64,000 bases of DNA from Halocaridina rubra (Eukaryota > Arthropoda > Malacostraca > Decapoda > Atyidae), in contig JAXCGZ010005671.1 in the NCBI GenBank assembly GCA_037179515.1, positions 140,001-204,000 on the forward strand, read 5' to 3'. A program made the translations under genes and the position numbers. The notes under the pieces are model-generated. The model was not told the DNA's origin. It saw only the letters and a program-made list of their open reading frames with translations, and ran no database searches. Positions 42,893 to 58,479 of the stretch are shown one piece after another (position 1 is the first letter of the stretch; every line of letters starts with the position of its first letter).

Positions 42893-43035
42893 ATGTATCA
42901 TGTAAGAACAGTATTCTTTACTGAATTAGATAGGACAATGCTGCAGATTTTTTTTTTTTTTTTTTATGGGGAAGCTCATGGTATGCTTCCTCCAGCAGCA
43001 CAACTTAATGTGTCCTGGATGCACAGTGTGTGTTA

Positions 43036-43190
43036 TAATTAGTCCCCATTCTAATTAGGTTGGACACAGACATGTTGCAGCCGGGGTATTAAGCCTGAAT
43101 ACCCTTCCTAATGCCCAACAGTGGGATCCAACCCGCATCAATAACTCCCAACTTGCACACACTACCACTGAGGTAGAATACTTTGCATTA
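43036..43190 (-). mobile_element. tRNA-derived SINE (family T)
   Basis: Minus-strand tail (aggaagggtattcaggctta, acatgtctgtgtccaacc, taattagaatggggac) and a degraded head on the right (ctcagtggtagtgtgtgcaa) with a B-box-like gcgggttggatccc. Confidence 0.72.
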
Positions 43191-43276
43191 CATTTACTAC
43201 AGCTTTACTAAAGAGTAGATAGACTTGTGAGGGCTAGCAGGTTAAGTTAGAATATATTGAAGGAAAAATAAATATA

Positions 43277-43603
43277 GGGGTCCATAATTTAAGTCAGAGT
43301 TCCGTTCCTGAAATTGATGTAACCCAAATTTCAGTGTAAATCAGAACACACCTAAATAAGCACCTATACTAATGCTGTCGTAAAGTTTCTCCCTTTTCCA
43401 TGGATTTCACTATCTCTGCTTTCACGTCTGTGGTGATGCCTTTCATTTTCTTCAAAGCATTGCCATCAAAGGAATCTGCTTTACACTTGGGTGACATTAC
43501 AAAGGCCAAGAATTATCGAAAAAGAAGCAAAATAATTCATGGGAGATGTGTTATAACTACGAAACATCATAACATGAAAACAGTGTAAACCGAGGACCCC
43601 TTG
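43277..43603 (+). mobile_element. ~327-bp TA-flanked MITE
   Basis: Starts GGGGTCCATAATTTAAG and ends ACCGAGGACCCCTTG, followed by TA. It aligns throughout with the reverse complement of the MITE at 4765-5054. Internal catggatttcac...ttttcttc matches the Tigger-like gene near 63296-63345, so it looks like a deletion derivative of that type of element. Confidence 0.8.
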
Positions 43604-43627
43604 TAATAGAGAGAGCCTTCTGAAGAC

Positions 43628-44042
43628 TTGCTAAATATAACTGGGAAAGTTATTATTAAGTGGTGAGAAGGAATGGAGGCACAGACAGAAGAAACAGAGA
43701 TAACTTCAAATGACACAAAAAATAAGACAACACAAAGAAGAGATATAAGTCCAGAGATCAAAAAGAAATATGTCATGAATTGGCTAAGAGGGCTATTTAA
43801 TGTTTGTTTTGAAGAGGGAAGGTATCATTGGATTAGCAGAAAACATGCACTATGGCATTAAAATATGGGCAAGAGAGACTAACTGGACCATTGAGTTGCA
43901 CATAGTGGATTAGTTTTTCCTACATCATCAGAGATATATCTTTAAGCCATCTGGAACACACATAGTATACAATACAGAATTCTTCCCTTAAAATTCCATT
44001 CCATCCTGAGAAGATGATAATAACAAATATGTATTTCAAAGG
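43628..44042 (+). repeat. Segmental duplication, unit A copy 1
   Basis: aactgggaaagttattatta to catttcaaaggga-type end matches 48553-48965 (copy 2) at roughly 85-90 percent by eye. Non-coding. The following unit B is separated from it by about 4.1 kb of inserted elements. Confidence 0.85.
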
Positions 44043-44112
44043 GATTATTACTGCAGCCAATGGCAGTGGATAGAGAGAGAGAGAGCAGCGACGCGTGTGT
44101 GTGTATATAGAC

Positions 44113-44116
<4 letters not shown>

Positions 44117-44193
<77 letters not shown>
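44117..44193. repeat. (TA)n microsatellite on the left of a Tigger element
   Basis: About 76 bp of TA directly abutting the transposon end. Confidence 0.97.

Positions 44194-47084
<2,891 letters not shown>

Positions 47085-47165
<81 letters not shown>
47085..47165. repeat. (GA)n microsatellite
   Basis: About 81 bp of GA on the 5' side of the LINE-B fragment. Confidence 0.97.
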
Positions 47166-47166
<1 letters not shown>

Positions 47167-47189
47167 AGTGCACGGAGTGATAGGAGAGA

Positions 47190-47850
47190 CACTACAGGAA
47201 GGATTTATGGGCGGCCGAATGAACAACTGCTTGTTCTAGCTCCCAAAGGCGGACGCCTCCAAATACTTCGGCTCCTACGTAACGAAGGATGGAGACCTAG
47301 AGAGAGAGATTGATCATAGGATCCAGGTAGCGTGGAACAGCTGGAAGAGAACATCAGGGGTGCTATGTGACAAGAAAATCAGTGCTAGAGTGAAAGGAAA
47401 AGTGTACAAGTCAGTTGTGAGACCAGCGTTGCTGTACGGAGCAGAGACGTGGCCGATGAAAAAGGTTCAAGAAAGGAAGATAGATGTCGCAGAAATGAGA
47501 ATGCTGAGGTGGATGTGTGGGGTGACGAGGGAGGACAGGATACGAAATGACCGGATCAGAGGTACAGTGAAGGTGGTGGAGGCGTCGGCGAAAGCGCAGG
47601 AGAGGAGATTACAGTGTACGGTCATGTGAAGAGGAGAGAAGAAGACTACGTGGGTGTGAGAGTGATGGAGACGGACGTGCAGGGCAGACGTAGACGAGGA
47701 AGACCTAAACTACGGTGGAAGGACCGACTGAAGGAGGATCTCAGAGAGAGACAGTTGGGGGAGGAGCAAGTGATGGACCGGAACCAGTGGAGACTAGTGA
47801 AGAGATGCGACCCCATATGAAAATGGGAACGCAAATAGAGGAAGAAGAAG
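47190..47850 (+). pseudogene. RTE-clade LINE, C-terminal RT region and 3' end
   Basis: A plus-strand fragment reading across a few frameshifts: YVTKDGDLEREIDHRIQVAW, KISARVKGKVYKSVVRPALL, YGAETWPMKKVQERKIDVAE, MRMLRWMCGVTREDRIRN, YGHVKRREEDYVG, GRRRRGRPKLRWKD. This is the typical thumb and C-terminal region of RTE LINEs. It ends gcgaccccatatgaaaatgg and gaagaagaagaag, the RTE tail. The endonuclease and RT core are absent. Confidence 0.9.
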
Positions 47851-48184
47851 AAGACTACTATACGCCCTGAGAGAACAGGCAGACAGAGACTGACCGGATT
47901 CGAGAGCAGACGTAATATTCAGTGGATTCATTCTGAGCCCCAATTATGCAAGTTATGAGAAGCTACTTGCATCAACCTATAATAAGTAACATGTAGCCTA
48001 AGAGGATAATAAAGAGTAAGGATGATGACATGAACTTAATACACTTGTGTAATGTAGAATTGTATAACGTATTCAATGATTAATAGTTGTTGTCTTAAGA
48101 CTTCTAGGCAAACTGTACCAATAAAGACGAGTCTGCGATGTGGTCCTTTCCTTTATTACCAACCATTAAACTTGACTGCCTTAA
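47851..48184. other. Unassigned segment between the RTE end and the duplication
   Basis: About 330 bp with two aataaag motifs (near 48008 and 48120) and no coding content. It belongs to neither the RTE nor duplication unit B; a solo LTR is possible but I saw no matching termini. Confidence 0.35.
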
Positions 48185-49335
48185 AGGCGTCAATAGGGAT
48201 AAAACTCTAACTGGAATACTTTAGTAGGTAAATACTGTACTTGTGTTCATTCGCATATAGGGAAAGTTCTCTAGTCTCTATCATAAAAAGAGTATAGCGG
48301 TGCCACTTCCGCTTGTTATCTACATGTCATGAATCTACTTCCTGACCTAACCTTGTAGATAACAAGCAGAAGTAACACTGGTATAGCTTTTTGGAAAGTG
48401 TTATTGTAGTTCTAATCTTTCAAATGATTCATCGCAAGAAACCATATGTATTTCTATTTAAACAGACTTCATATGATGTTTAAGTAGTAGCTAATGATAA
48501 TTTTCCATCCTACACAGTGCTAAATTATAAAAGAAGCTTGTGGTAAAAAATTGTGACTGGGAAAGTTATTGTTAAGCGGTGAGAAGGAATGAAGGCACAG
48601 ACAAAAGAAAAGGAAAGAACTTTAAATGACACAAAAGATAAGAAAACACAAAGATAAAATATAAGTTCAGAGATCAAAAAGAAAAGTCCTGAATCGGCTA
48701 TGAAGGTTATTTAATAATTGTTTTGAAGAGGGGAGGTATCATTGGATTAGCAGAAGTATGCACTATGGCATTAAAATGTGGGCAGGAGAGATTGATTGAA
48801 CCATTCTGTGTACCTTATAGAGTTGCACATAGTGGATTATTTTTACCTACATCATCAGATATATGTCTTTGGTCATCTGGAACACACACAGAATACGATG
48901 CAAAATTCTTCCCTTAAAATTCCATTCCATCCTGAAAAGTTGATAACAAATGTGCATTTCAAAGGGATAAAACTCTAACAATAATACTTTAGTAAATAAA
49001 TACCTGTGTGCATTCGCATATAGGGAAAATTCTCTAGGCTCTATCATAAAAGAGTAATTGCGGTGCCACTTCCGCTTGTTATCTACGTGTCATGAATCTA
49101 CTTCCTAACCTAACCTTGTACATATTTTTTCCTTGTAGATAACAAGTGGGAGTAGCACCGGTATAGCTTTATGGAAAGTGTTATTGTAGAGCTTATTATT
49201 TCAAATGATTCATCACAAGAAACCATATGTATTTCTATTTAAACAGACTTCATATGATGTTTAAGTAGTAGCTATTGATTATTTTCCATCTTACACAGTG
49301 CTAAATTATAAAACGAGCTTGGGGTGAAAAATTCT
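48185..49335 (+). repeat. Segmental tandem duplication, units B1-A2-B2
   Basis: Unit B (gggataaaactctaac to gcttg-gggt-aaaaatt) occurs at 48195-48550 and 48967-49335. Unit A copy 2 is between them at 48553-48965. With unit A copy 1 at 43628 this is a two-copy tandem repeat of about 780 bp. Its first period is interrupted at aaaggga by the transposon cluster 44043-48190. Confidence 0.88.
48299..48364. repeat. Inverted repeat in unit B1
   Basis: gtgccacttccgcttgttat ctac pairs with gtagataacaagcagaagta acac across a ~20-40-nt loop. The equivalent hairpin is in unit B2 at 49062-49160 with a 16-bp loop insertion. Confidence 0.8.
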
Positions 49336-50880
49336 AACATCCAGGTTAAAGTACTCCAAGAGCTACAAATAGCCAATGAAATTATCTCTAACATTTGTAA
49401 AGACAAGGTAAATGCAATTATCTCTGATGTTTGCATACTAAAGACCTAGCAGTATGTGGATCCATGTCTTTTAGGCTCCTCAAGCTCAACTTATTCAAGT
49501 TGGGATCCACAGCTGCTTCTGTTCTTCAATTCTCTACCAACAAGATCATTAGTAAAGAGAAGAATACTGTACATTAAGCATCCCATGAATCATGAAAGCT
49601 AGAAAGAGCATCAGATGATGCTGAAAAGACCGCCAGAATGATAACATACATGGTTGTGAGATGAAGAAATGCACAACTTAATCAGTGCTTCCTAAACCCA
49701 TATTAATGAAAAAATAAACCAGAAACAATAGTTTAAATATGTTGCCGTTTTGAGTCACAATTATTCCCTATTATTAGAGTGAATACAGATAGGCTGGAGC
49801 TGGGGAATTAAGGCTGAATGCCTTTCCTAGCACCCTGAGGTGGACTAAATCATGAGTGAGTCATTTCCCTAGTCATACGCTAACAACTGTGCTACTGCAA
49901 GTCTCCAAACAATGGTTAAAATATAATGTAGAAAATTATAAACATCATGCCACCATAATTTAATTATCCACTGTAACAATTACATGAACATATAATAATA
50001 TAGTGTATATACACAAATATTACACAAAACCACCAAAGGGAACACACAAAAACTATACACTTACTGTACATTAATACCATATTTGACTATAAACAATATT
50101 GTATTTTTATTTCTACACAGGTTCATAATATGTTATGGAATGTCACAAAGTGTGTTACCACAGATAAACTGTAACAATATACTGACCATCTTTAAATTAT
50201 TAATTACAGAAACACTAAAGTTAAGAAAAACTTTTTGAGCTGATCCAATTTTGGGAATATATACCTACGAGCTATTTTTAATAAAGCAGTACTGTATCTT
50301 TTTGTAAATACTGGTATAAATTAATTTTAATGAGTGAAGATGTACCTTGCAAAATACAGTATTGGCACTTTACTGGTCTGAATTTTTGCAGGATATATTC
50401 AGATAGTTAAAAGACTTAATCACATGATAACTGCTATGACAAATTTTCATATACTAAAAGTCTACAGTATAAAGAAAAAATACGTAATACTTATAAACTA
50501 TTATAATGTATCATACTTACAAAATATATTCATGTAGGATATACTGTATACAACTCTCCATTTATTTGTGCAACCAAAACTCCTATGATTGATTTGATTG
50601 GTATACATAATCTTTTAGAGTTACTGAAACTTCGAACAATTATCTAAAGAATAACATGGTCGTTAACATCTGATAGAGACACTTTGAATATGACAATACC
50701 TTTTAATGACAACATAATTCATTACGTTAATGTTTTCCAACGGGTAAATTTAGAAATGCAAGCTCAACTCTTAGGTTTTGTATAGAAAAGAGAATATTAA
50801 ATAGAAAAAGAAAAAAACGCCACCTATGTTATCTTTAAGATAGGAGCGTTTCTCTTATATTTCATAAGTGCTAATACTCA
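49336..50880. other. Intergenic AT-rich DNA with one SINE
   Basis: Apart from a SINE at 49755-49905 I saw no gene or repeat family. It lies 3' of the V-ATPase gene. Confidence 0.45.
49755..49905 (-). mobile_element. tRNA-derived SINE (family T)
   Basis: Tail aggaaaggcattcagcctta, ttccccagctccagcctatc, tctaataatagggaataa on the minus strand, and an A-box-like gcagtagcacagttgttagc in the head. Confidence 0.72.
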
Positions 50881-51446
50881 AAAGATCCTAATCCTCTCCA
50901 CCCTGTTCAGTTGATAGCTTCTGACAAATAAACTTACGGTAAGATACATTTTCTCTGATATCTAGAATGCACAATAATAAATGTTGCGTTATTCTAAGAA
51001 CTATGCTGACATCATATTTTCTACCGACATCTTTCCTTGCAAGATAATAAACGGTTTTTAAGGCATGCAATACTCTATCTCTCTTGTATTTACACATTTT
51101 TAAAAAGGTCTCCTGTAATGATGTATACTAATTATTACAGTATAAACAATATATCTCTATAATAGCAATATAAACAACCACTGACTTATACATATATATA
51201 TATATATATATATGGAAAACAAAATGTCTTAATTTCAAAGTGAAGAAGTCAAAACATAATTTCAATAGATTTATCAAGAAAGTACTGAAGAAAATTTAAA
51301 TATATTATTTTAATTTTCATTTATATAGTCCATACACCAAAAACATAATTTGTATTGAAAATTTTATCATCTCAACCTAATAAAATAATTTATCATATAC
51401 AAATATCTAATGACAACTTCAAGTCAAACCTTCTACCATGAACCAC

Positions 51447-51686
51447 TTACAAGATGGGAATATAATTGTCAATCTTAGCTCTATGCTTCTGTGCAATGCA
51501 CTCAGCAATCCAAACAATATTCCTGCATTCTTGTTCTTTAAGCTTAAGATAAGCATAGAACACACCAAAGTGAAACTGATGCAAGAAGGCATTTACGTTC
51601 AGTTTCACTTCGTGCTCGAAAAACTTGTCCTCGAGAGTCTTCTCACCTGGATTGTTACCAGCTCCTTCAAACAATGCTCTGTATTC
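51447..51686 (-). CDS. ATP6V0D1: V-ATPase subunit d terminal exon
   Basis: 79 codons plus [23 protein letters not shown] through DNYIPIL. Acceptor ttctatag. The length and the C-terminal residues agree with the family. Confidence 0.97.
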   Translation of the reverse strand, partial: EYRALFEGAGNNPGEKTLEDKFFEHEVKLNVNAFLHQFHFGVFYAYLKLKEQECRNIVWIAECIAQKHRAKIDNYIPIL

Positions 51687-54600
51687 CTATAGAAAAGAGA
51701 ACAATAGGTATTTCTAATTAAATATACAACCCAATGGCAAACTAAGACATTGTTTTACTGTTCTGTGTTGCTATTAATCTCTATTTTAATGGGGGTTGAC
51801 AGGTTGAAGCTGGAGAGTTGTCTGGTATCCCTTTATAATGACCCGCAGTGGGCTTCAACATGGGTTTGTGACTTTTGGAGTCAAGGGGTCCAACTGCTGC
51901 GCAACCGAGGTCTCTTGGCATACCACGACATTGCTCTTCTAAAATTTACTTAAATACAATTTGCATTTAGAATAATAGTCATTTATATTCTTATGTTATT
52001 TTCTTAATATTCAGAAAACACATGACTTTCAAACTGGCAGATTTATTTATATAATCAGAAGCTTACATAAAGTATCAATATGTAGTTAGTTTTTTCTTAG
52101 TTTTATATTTTAGCAACTCCAGAAAGGAAAACACATTCAAAGCTGTATTATGTCCTTTGCCATATATTTTAAATTCCATTAATTTTGAAATTCCTCTATA
52201 TTAACTCATATACATTAAAAATGTGCATATATATTTTATACAAGGTAAATTATACATTCTATCATCACAACTGGAGCTAAGTGTAAAAAATGTCATGTAG
52301 CCTCTACTAAAAAGGTTAAAATGGAGGGAGAAACATACTAACATGGAGACATACAGCATGAGACAAATAAAAATTGCAAAGGCATAAAATTAGGGGAGTC
52401 TTTATTAAAAATAAAGCTGACAATATCAATAAGTATGTAAAAAAAATGTCGATGATCCTACTGTTAATCCATTCTGAGAGATCAAATGCAATTTAAACGA
52501 TATAAAGTTACGATTACTCGGGCTCTTGTGAGGTGTAGTTCACAAGCTTTGTCCTGCCATCAGTCTCTAAGAAGAATGAATATGGCTGATCAGAATGGCT
52601 ACTCTTTTGCCATGAAGTATCAAGTTTTTAATAGAGTTAGATCAGGATACTGTACTCTTGATGCCCACTTTTTACTCTTGCAGATACCATTCCTTACTGG
52701 TGATAACATTCATAACTGGCAATTGCTGACATGATCTTTGTCTGTTTTCACACATTTATATACATGCAATAGCCAAATCCCTCTTATAAGTGGTTGGCAG
52801 AATCAATGCTAAAAAATTGACTGTGGGAGGAAAATTCAAAAGAGGGGATACCCAGTCCTCTCCTTTTTCCCCATTTAGCTGACTTTCACGATACACAGGG
52901 GAACATGGAGGAAGTACTCTTGCCTCCCCAAGGTACTTTATTTCACATACTTGACCTTGCAAAAGGTGGTAGGAACTTCCTCTCCCAAGTAAGCCCCACT
53001 CTATGAGGCCCAACTCTAATTCTAATCATTATTCTTTCAACTAAAATAAAGGTGAAAGCACTGATAAATTATTCAGTTACAGTATATATAACAAATTCAT
53101 GATGGGAGAAAACAGTTCTCCCAAAACATGACAAATGTTACCTGAACTGTTCGTGCGATTATGAAGTTTAATTCTTTAAACTGGATGAAAACATTTTCAT
53201 GAGTAAACAATACAAGTTTGAAATGTTTGCACTGGCTGGCTTTCAGAAAAGAATTAACATAATTCGGTAATTTGGATGATGAAATACCAGTTCTGACCTT
53301 CATACATTTTCTTAACTAAATGTTACTAAAATAAATGTATACAGTGCCCCTGGTCACTGCAAGTTGACATATACATCTAAGTTTCAACTCGTCTTATTCT
53401 ATATCTTCTTAAACAGAGTCAGCAGTAAGCTTTAAACACAATTTTCGTACATAGTAAATCAAGTAAAGCTAAGCTCCTTTTATGACAGAGTACTGTGCAC
53501 AAGTCAGGAATCGATTAACATATTCGCTCTGACTGCTAGGTGTTAGGAATCCCCTCTATTGTATTTTCCTCTCATGAATAGTCAAGTTTTTTCATCGACT
53601 CAGCCATCCCCCTTATAAGGGGGTTTATGGCTTATGTATACAGATATAGAGGGCTGTATTATTACATGCATATAATAACTGCAAGGTGCTGTACAATAAA
53701 ATCATGTTCTGGTACTTACCGTGTAAAATTCAGCTACCTGTTTGACATTTTCAGGGTCATCAGCTCGTGCAAGAGCAGCCAATCCATCAGGATATAATTT
53801 GCCACACTGAGGATACAGTTTCTTACGGTCTTCATTAGTGAGTTCCGTACCAAAGCTGTTCAAAGTGATGATGAAGGCTCGACGGTCTGCTTCAAACTGC
53901 AAATGTCAAGTATTAGTAGGGACATACATATTAATGGATCTATATTCAGATTTGAAAGATTAGCCTCAGGGAAAGACAATTTAAAAGTTTATATAAAAAA
54001 CAAGGTTTGGGATTCTATATGTCACCCACTGAAACTCGTTGAAAAATTTTGTTGCTTAAAACACACATAGTACAGGTGCTAATTTCATTGAAATATAGAG
54101 TTACAGCATCTTCAGTGCTGTCATGACTATGCAGTTCACAAAGATCTAAGACAAAACAGAACATGATATACAATAAACAAAACATATAATTTACATACTT
54201 ATGGCACATTAAACCTGTGTATGTAAAAGATCAAAATATTTTTCCAGAGTTGAGATCTAATATTTCCTGAATGAGGCAAATCATCATCAAGAAGCTGTCA
54301 ACTCGGAAATCTCCCCTTTCAATCTACCATTGTAACTTACAAACAGCCCCACCAATGTGTCTCCTTCAGTTCAACACAGGTGACTCTCTCACTAAACTCT
54401 ACTACTTAAGTATTCAATTACATACCAACTAGTAAACTTTCCATCCAATCCTCCATTCTAAGAGATATGTCCACTAATCCACACATTACCATTCTAAATA
54501 CCTGTTATTCTCTTACCTAGTAAGTCATGAAAAATGTAAGGGTGGGCGAGTTAGGATTTAGGCAACTACATTTCTTTGGATAAAGTAGTGGGCATCCTCT

Positions 54601-57294
54601 TAGCTTCAAGTTAGATATGGCATCAAGGGTAAAATATAAAAGTTCTTGAGCCATGCAGTATCCAACCATAATCTAATTATAATAATAAAATCTTTATCAT
54701 CTTTTAAGGCTACTACACATTCTAAGTAGATATATAAGCTAAAATATGCAAAGCTTAAAGTAACCAGTCAACAAAGGATCAGACGAACAGTAACTACACA
54801 AGGTAAAACAGTCTGCAAGGGATAGTTTTTACTATATTTCTATTTGAGTCTTCGTTTCTTTTCAGGTACATGCCTGAATAGCTGAATAAAACTATAATAT
54901 GTAACCAGTGGAAACGAGCCACGTACACAATGACAAGCGTACGATTATGATTCAAGAGATGGAAATGACTATAGTACAGACATTCCCCAACTTACGAATG
55001 AGTTAGGTTCCACAAGTTCAGTCATAAGTAGAATTGTTTGTAAGTTGTGCTTAGGTAAAAGAAAAGTACTCTATAGTACAGATGAGAACATATGCAGCAC
55101 TGTACAGTACTTTGGCTAGACACTTAACTACAACATAAAACAAAGTATACAGTATTAATGAATCTTAATATGTTCATAAGCTGACAATTTTTATGTACAG
55201 TACTGTATATGTGTTGGTTAAGCATTAGAGAGGGCTGCAAATATTGACAAAGGTTCCAGTACCCTTTATTTCAGATATCCCCGTTGAAGAGAGTGATTGA
55301 GAGAGTCTTCTCCCTTGAGTTAACAGTTCTCTTCTCCATAATGTCTTCAGTAATAAAGTATATTTTGCCTTGGAATTCGAGCTGAAGACACTTTTCCAGA
55401 AAAGAGTCTTCAGCAAAGACTGGTTTGTACTTGGTGTGCCACACTAATGTTTCTCCAACTTATGAAATATCCAGAGATTTTTTCACTACCATTCAATTTT
55501 TATCAAACCTTGGAAAAGCACCAAGGCATGGCAAATACAAAAGATTCCTTGATGAAAACACTTCTGGAAAACAATGTTTGGACATCTCTTAAAGTGGAGC
55601 TTTCTGGTCTTTGTCTTTTTCATGAGATGTTTTCATCAAGGAATAATGGGTCCTGGAACCTTATGTACTAATTACAGTCCTCTCTAATGCTTCTTAACTA
55701 CAACAAAAAACAAAGTATACAGTACTAATGAATTTTAACACAGTAATAATAATATCATACAATACAGTACACAGTAATATATGGGTAGATAAGGGGTATA
55801 TTTTTGTTTGTATTCGTAAATGTTCCTAACTGTTGTTCGTAAGTAGGGGAGCTTCTGTACTACTTATACCATCCTGTTACTTCCTGTGACTTTGGCCACT
55901 CAACTGGCTGAAACAGGGATTATGCATGGCAGGAAATAATTCTAATATTTACTGAGCGGGGACAGTGGTAGCACAGTAGTTAGAGCGCTTGACTTGAGAA
56001 GAGACAAGCCTGTGTTCACCCCTATTATGGGGATTAATAGCAACAAATAAAATGGCAAACAAAATGATATTATTTTAAGGGCTGTATATGTCTTAGAGTC
56101 ATTCAAAATTGCTCAACAACAACTATTAGTCTGTTAATATCTTTATATATTTACAATGCCTCTGTACACAAGCCCTGTTCTATTAATGCAAGCTTTAGCT
56201 CTGTTCAAATGCTGTATTCTCACTAGAATTAAGTAAATTGCTGTAAATAGTGCATTCTGAATGATAAAAGTAGCATAATTTCTTAGTTTCTTTGATATAC
56301 ATTAATAGTTCTTGCATATATAAATCAGAGATCTAATCAGTAGAGGATCACCCCGAAATATCTGGACTCCTAAATTTGCTCACACAAAGTGACTGAAAAT
56401 TATTTGCTGTGCATTGTTTGCCGTTTTATGCATTACTCTTAACCCCTATTATAGGGGTGAACACAGACAAGTTGAAAATGAGGAATTACGGCTGGTTGTC
56501 CTTCCTAACACCCACAGGGTCAAGTACTCAAACTAAAGTGAATAGGAAATATAAAACATAAAAATCTGCGACTAGATATTGATATCATTATTAAATTTCA
56601 AGTTTCAAATGAGTCTCCAAATCCCAAACTGGAAAGCAGGGTGGCCACAACTTGAACGGAAGAATCAAGATAGCAAAGGTATAAAAAAATCATGACCATC
56701 TGTTGCCTTTTCTGCAAGATGTTTAGTGGCAAAATATAAATCTGGAGAGGGATTGGTAGGTCCAAGCCCCTATCACTTACGTAATTTCTTAAAATATGCC
56801 AGATATAGTAGTGTGGACCAAGGGGGCCATGTAGTGCAGTAGTTAAGAGCAATCAACTTGGAATGTGACAAGTCCAAGATCAAGCCAAGGACGGAGCATT
56901 AGGAAGGGTATCAAGCCGTAATTCCCAGGTCCAGCCTGTCTGTGTCCATCCCCATTATGGGGATTAAAAAAAAAAAAAAAAATAAAAAAAAAAAAAAAAT
57001 ACTACTGCAGATTCACAAATCAAGAAAGTCTATATTTACAGTCTTCTCCTACAACATGAAGATAAGACATAGGTGTAATTCTTTCTCCCCTACTTCCAGG
57101 ATACTGTGCTCCATTATCCAGCAAAGGGTAACTTACAGCTAAGATTTCACACATGACATCTGCAGTAGTTCCTCCAAGAGACTTGCAATAGCTGTAGAAG
57201 GATTCTAAGTAGGCCTTGTACAGAGTATTTCGGATGATTTCAATATTGAGCTCATCTAAATCTTGTTCGCTGACACACTCTCCAAAGAAGTCAG
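51447..57294 (-). CDS. ATP6V0D1: V-type proton ATPase subunit d (V0 sector), 3' part of the gene
   Basis: Subunit d caps the membrane c-ring of the V-ATPase and couples it to the central rotor stalk, so it is needed for acidification of endosomes and lysosomes. Three minus-strand exons, 57137-57294, 53720-53896 and 51447-51686, join in frame and give 191 residues ending at a TAA. Key blocks are [80 protein letters not shown] and [20 protein letters not shown] with the C-terminus DNYIPIL. Human subunit d1 has 351 residues; the first ~160 are not seen up to 64000 and must lie to the right. The symbol follows the human orthologue; d1 versus d2 cannot be told for an arthropod. No in-frame stop or frameshift. 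Confidence 0.96.
51775..51945 (-). mobile_element. tRNA-derived SINE (family T) in a V-ATPase intron
   Basis: The minus-strand head has tgccaagagacctcggttgc and gcagcagttgg-type A-box remnants; the tail ends aacctgtcaacccccatta. Diverged copy. Confidence 0.6.
53525..53660 (+). repeat. Dispersed repeat family C
   Basis: gaatcccctctattgtattt, then atcgactcagccatccccct and tataagggggtttatggctt, the clearest form of the family's terminal palindrome. It lies about 60 bp from the donor of the V-ATPase exon at 53720. Confidence 0.7.
53720..53896 (-). CDS. ATP6V0D1: V-ATPase subunit d exon
   Basis: 59 codons, [20 protein letters not shown] through [11 protein letters not shown]. Acceptor ttgcag, donor gtaagt; phase 0 on both sides. 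Confidence 0.97.
53904..54970. other. V-ATPase intron, nothing recognised
   Basis: AT-rich intron DNA with no open frame or repeat family that I could assign. Confidence 0.45.
54977..55857. mobile_element. 881-bp TA-flanked DNA element with nested inverted repeats
   Basis: The outer ends are CAGACATTCCCCAACTTACG and, inverted, CAGAAGCTCCCCTACTTACG, with TA on both sides. An inner inverted repeat (gcattagagagggctgcaaa at 55222 versus the inverse of acagtcctctctaatgc at 55674) resembles 61695-61750 of the Tigger-like gene. A direct repeat (aaacaaagtatacagta) lies near 55139 and 55709. Non-coding, in a V-ATPase intron. Confidence 0.8.
55958..56045 (+). mobile_element. tRNA-derived SINE (family T), short
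   Basis: Head gacagtggtagcacagtagt and gtgttcaccc (B-box-like), then directly the 3' end cctattatggggattaatag. The middle of the tail is deleted. Confidence 0.7.
56430..56530 (-). mobile_element. SINE family T tail
   Basis: The minus strand reads gttaggaaggacaaccagcc, caacttgtctgtgttcacc and cctataataggggttaag. Confidence 0.68.
56824..56979 (+). mobile_element. tRNA-derived SINE (family T), near full length
   Basis: Head gggccatgtagtgcagtagt ... gtccaagatcaagcc, tail gcattaggaagggtatcaag, ccaggtccagcctgtctgtg and tccatccccattatggggat, then an A-rich end. It lies ~160 bp from the V-ATPase exon at 57137. Good reference copy for the family. Confidence 0.78.
57137..57294 (-). CDS. ATP6V0D1: V-ATPase subunit d exon
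   Basis: Encodes [20 protein letters not shown] through ADVMCEILA. Acceptor attacag, donor gtaagt. It starts in phase 1 (completing an Ala codon). Confidence 0.96.
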
Positions 57295-57299
57295 CTGTA

Positions 57300-58346
<1,047 letters not shown>

Positions 58347-58479
58347 TAATCCCTCGCTATATCGCGGTTCACCTATCGCGGATTCACTGTATTGCAGTTT
58401 TTTTTCTTTTTTTTTCTGGGTATATGCGAAAATATTAAAATTTTAAGAAATAAAAATTTTCAGTATTTTCATTATTTTA

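Noticed and set aside
47851..48184. Solo LTR of a retrotransposon
   Set aside because: Two aataaag motifs suggested it, but no TG...CA termini or target duplication could be defined.
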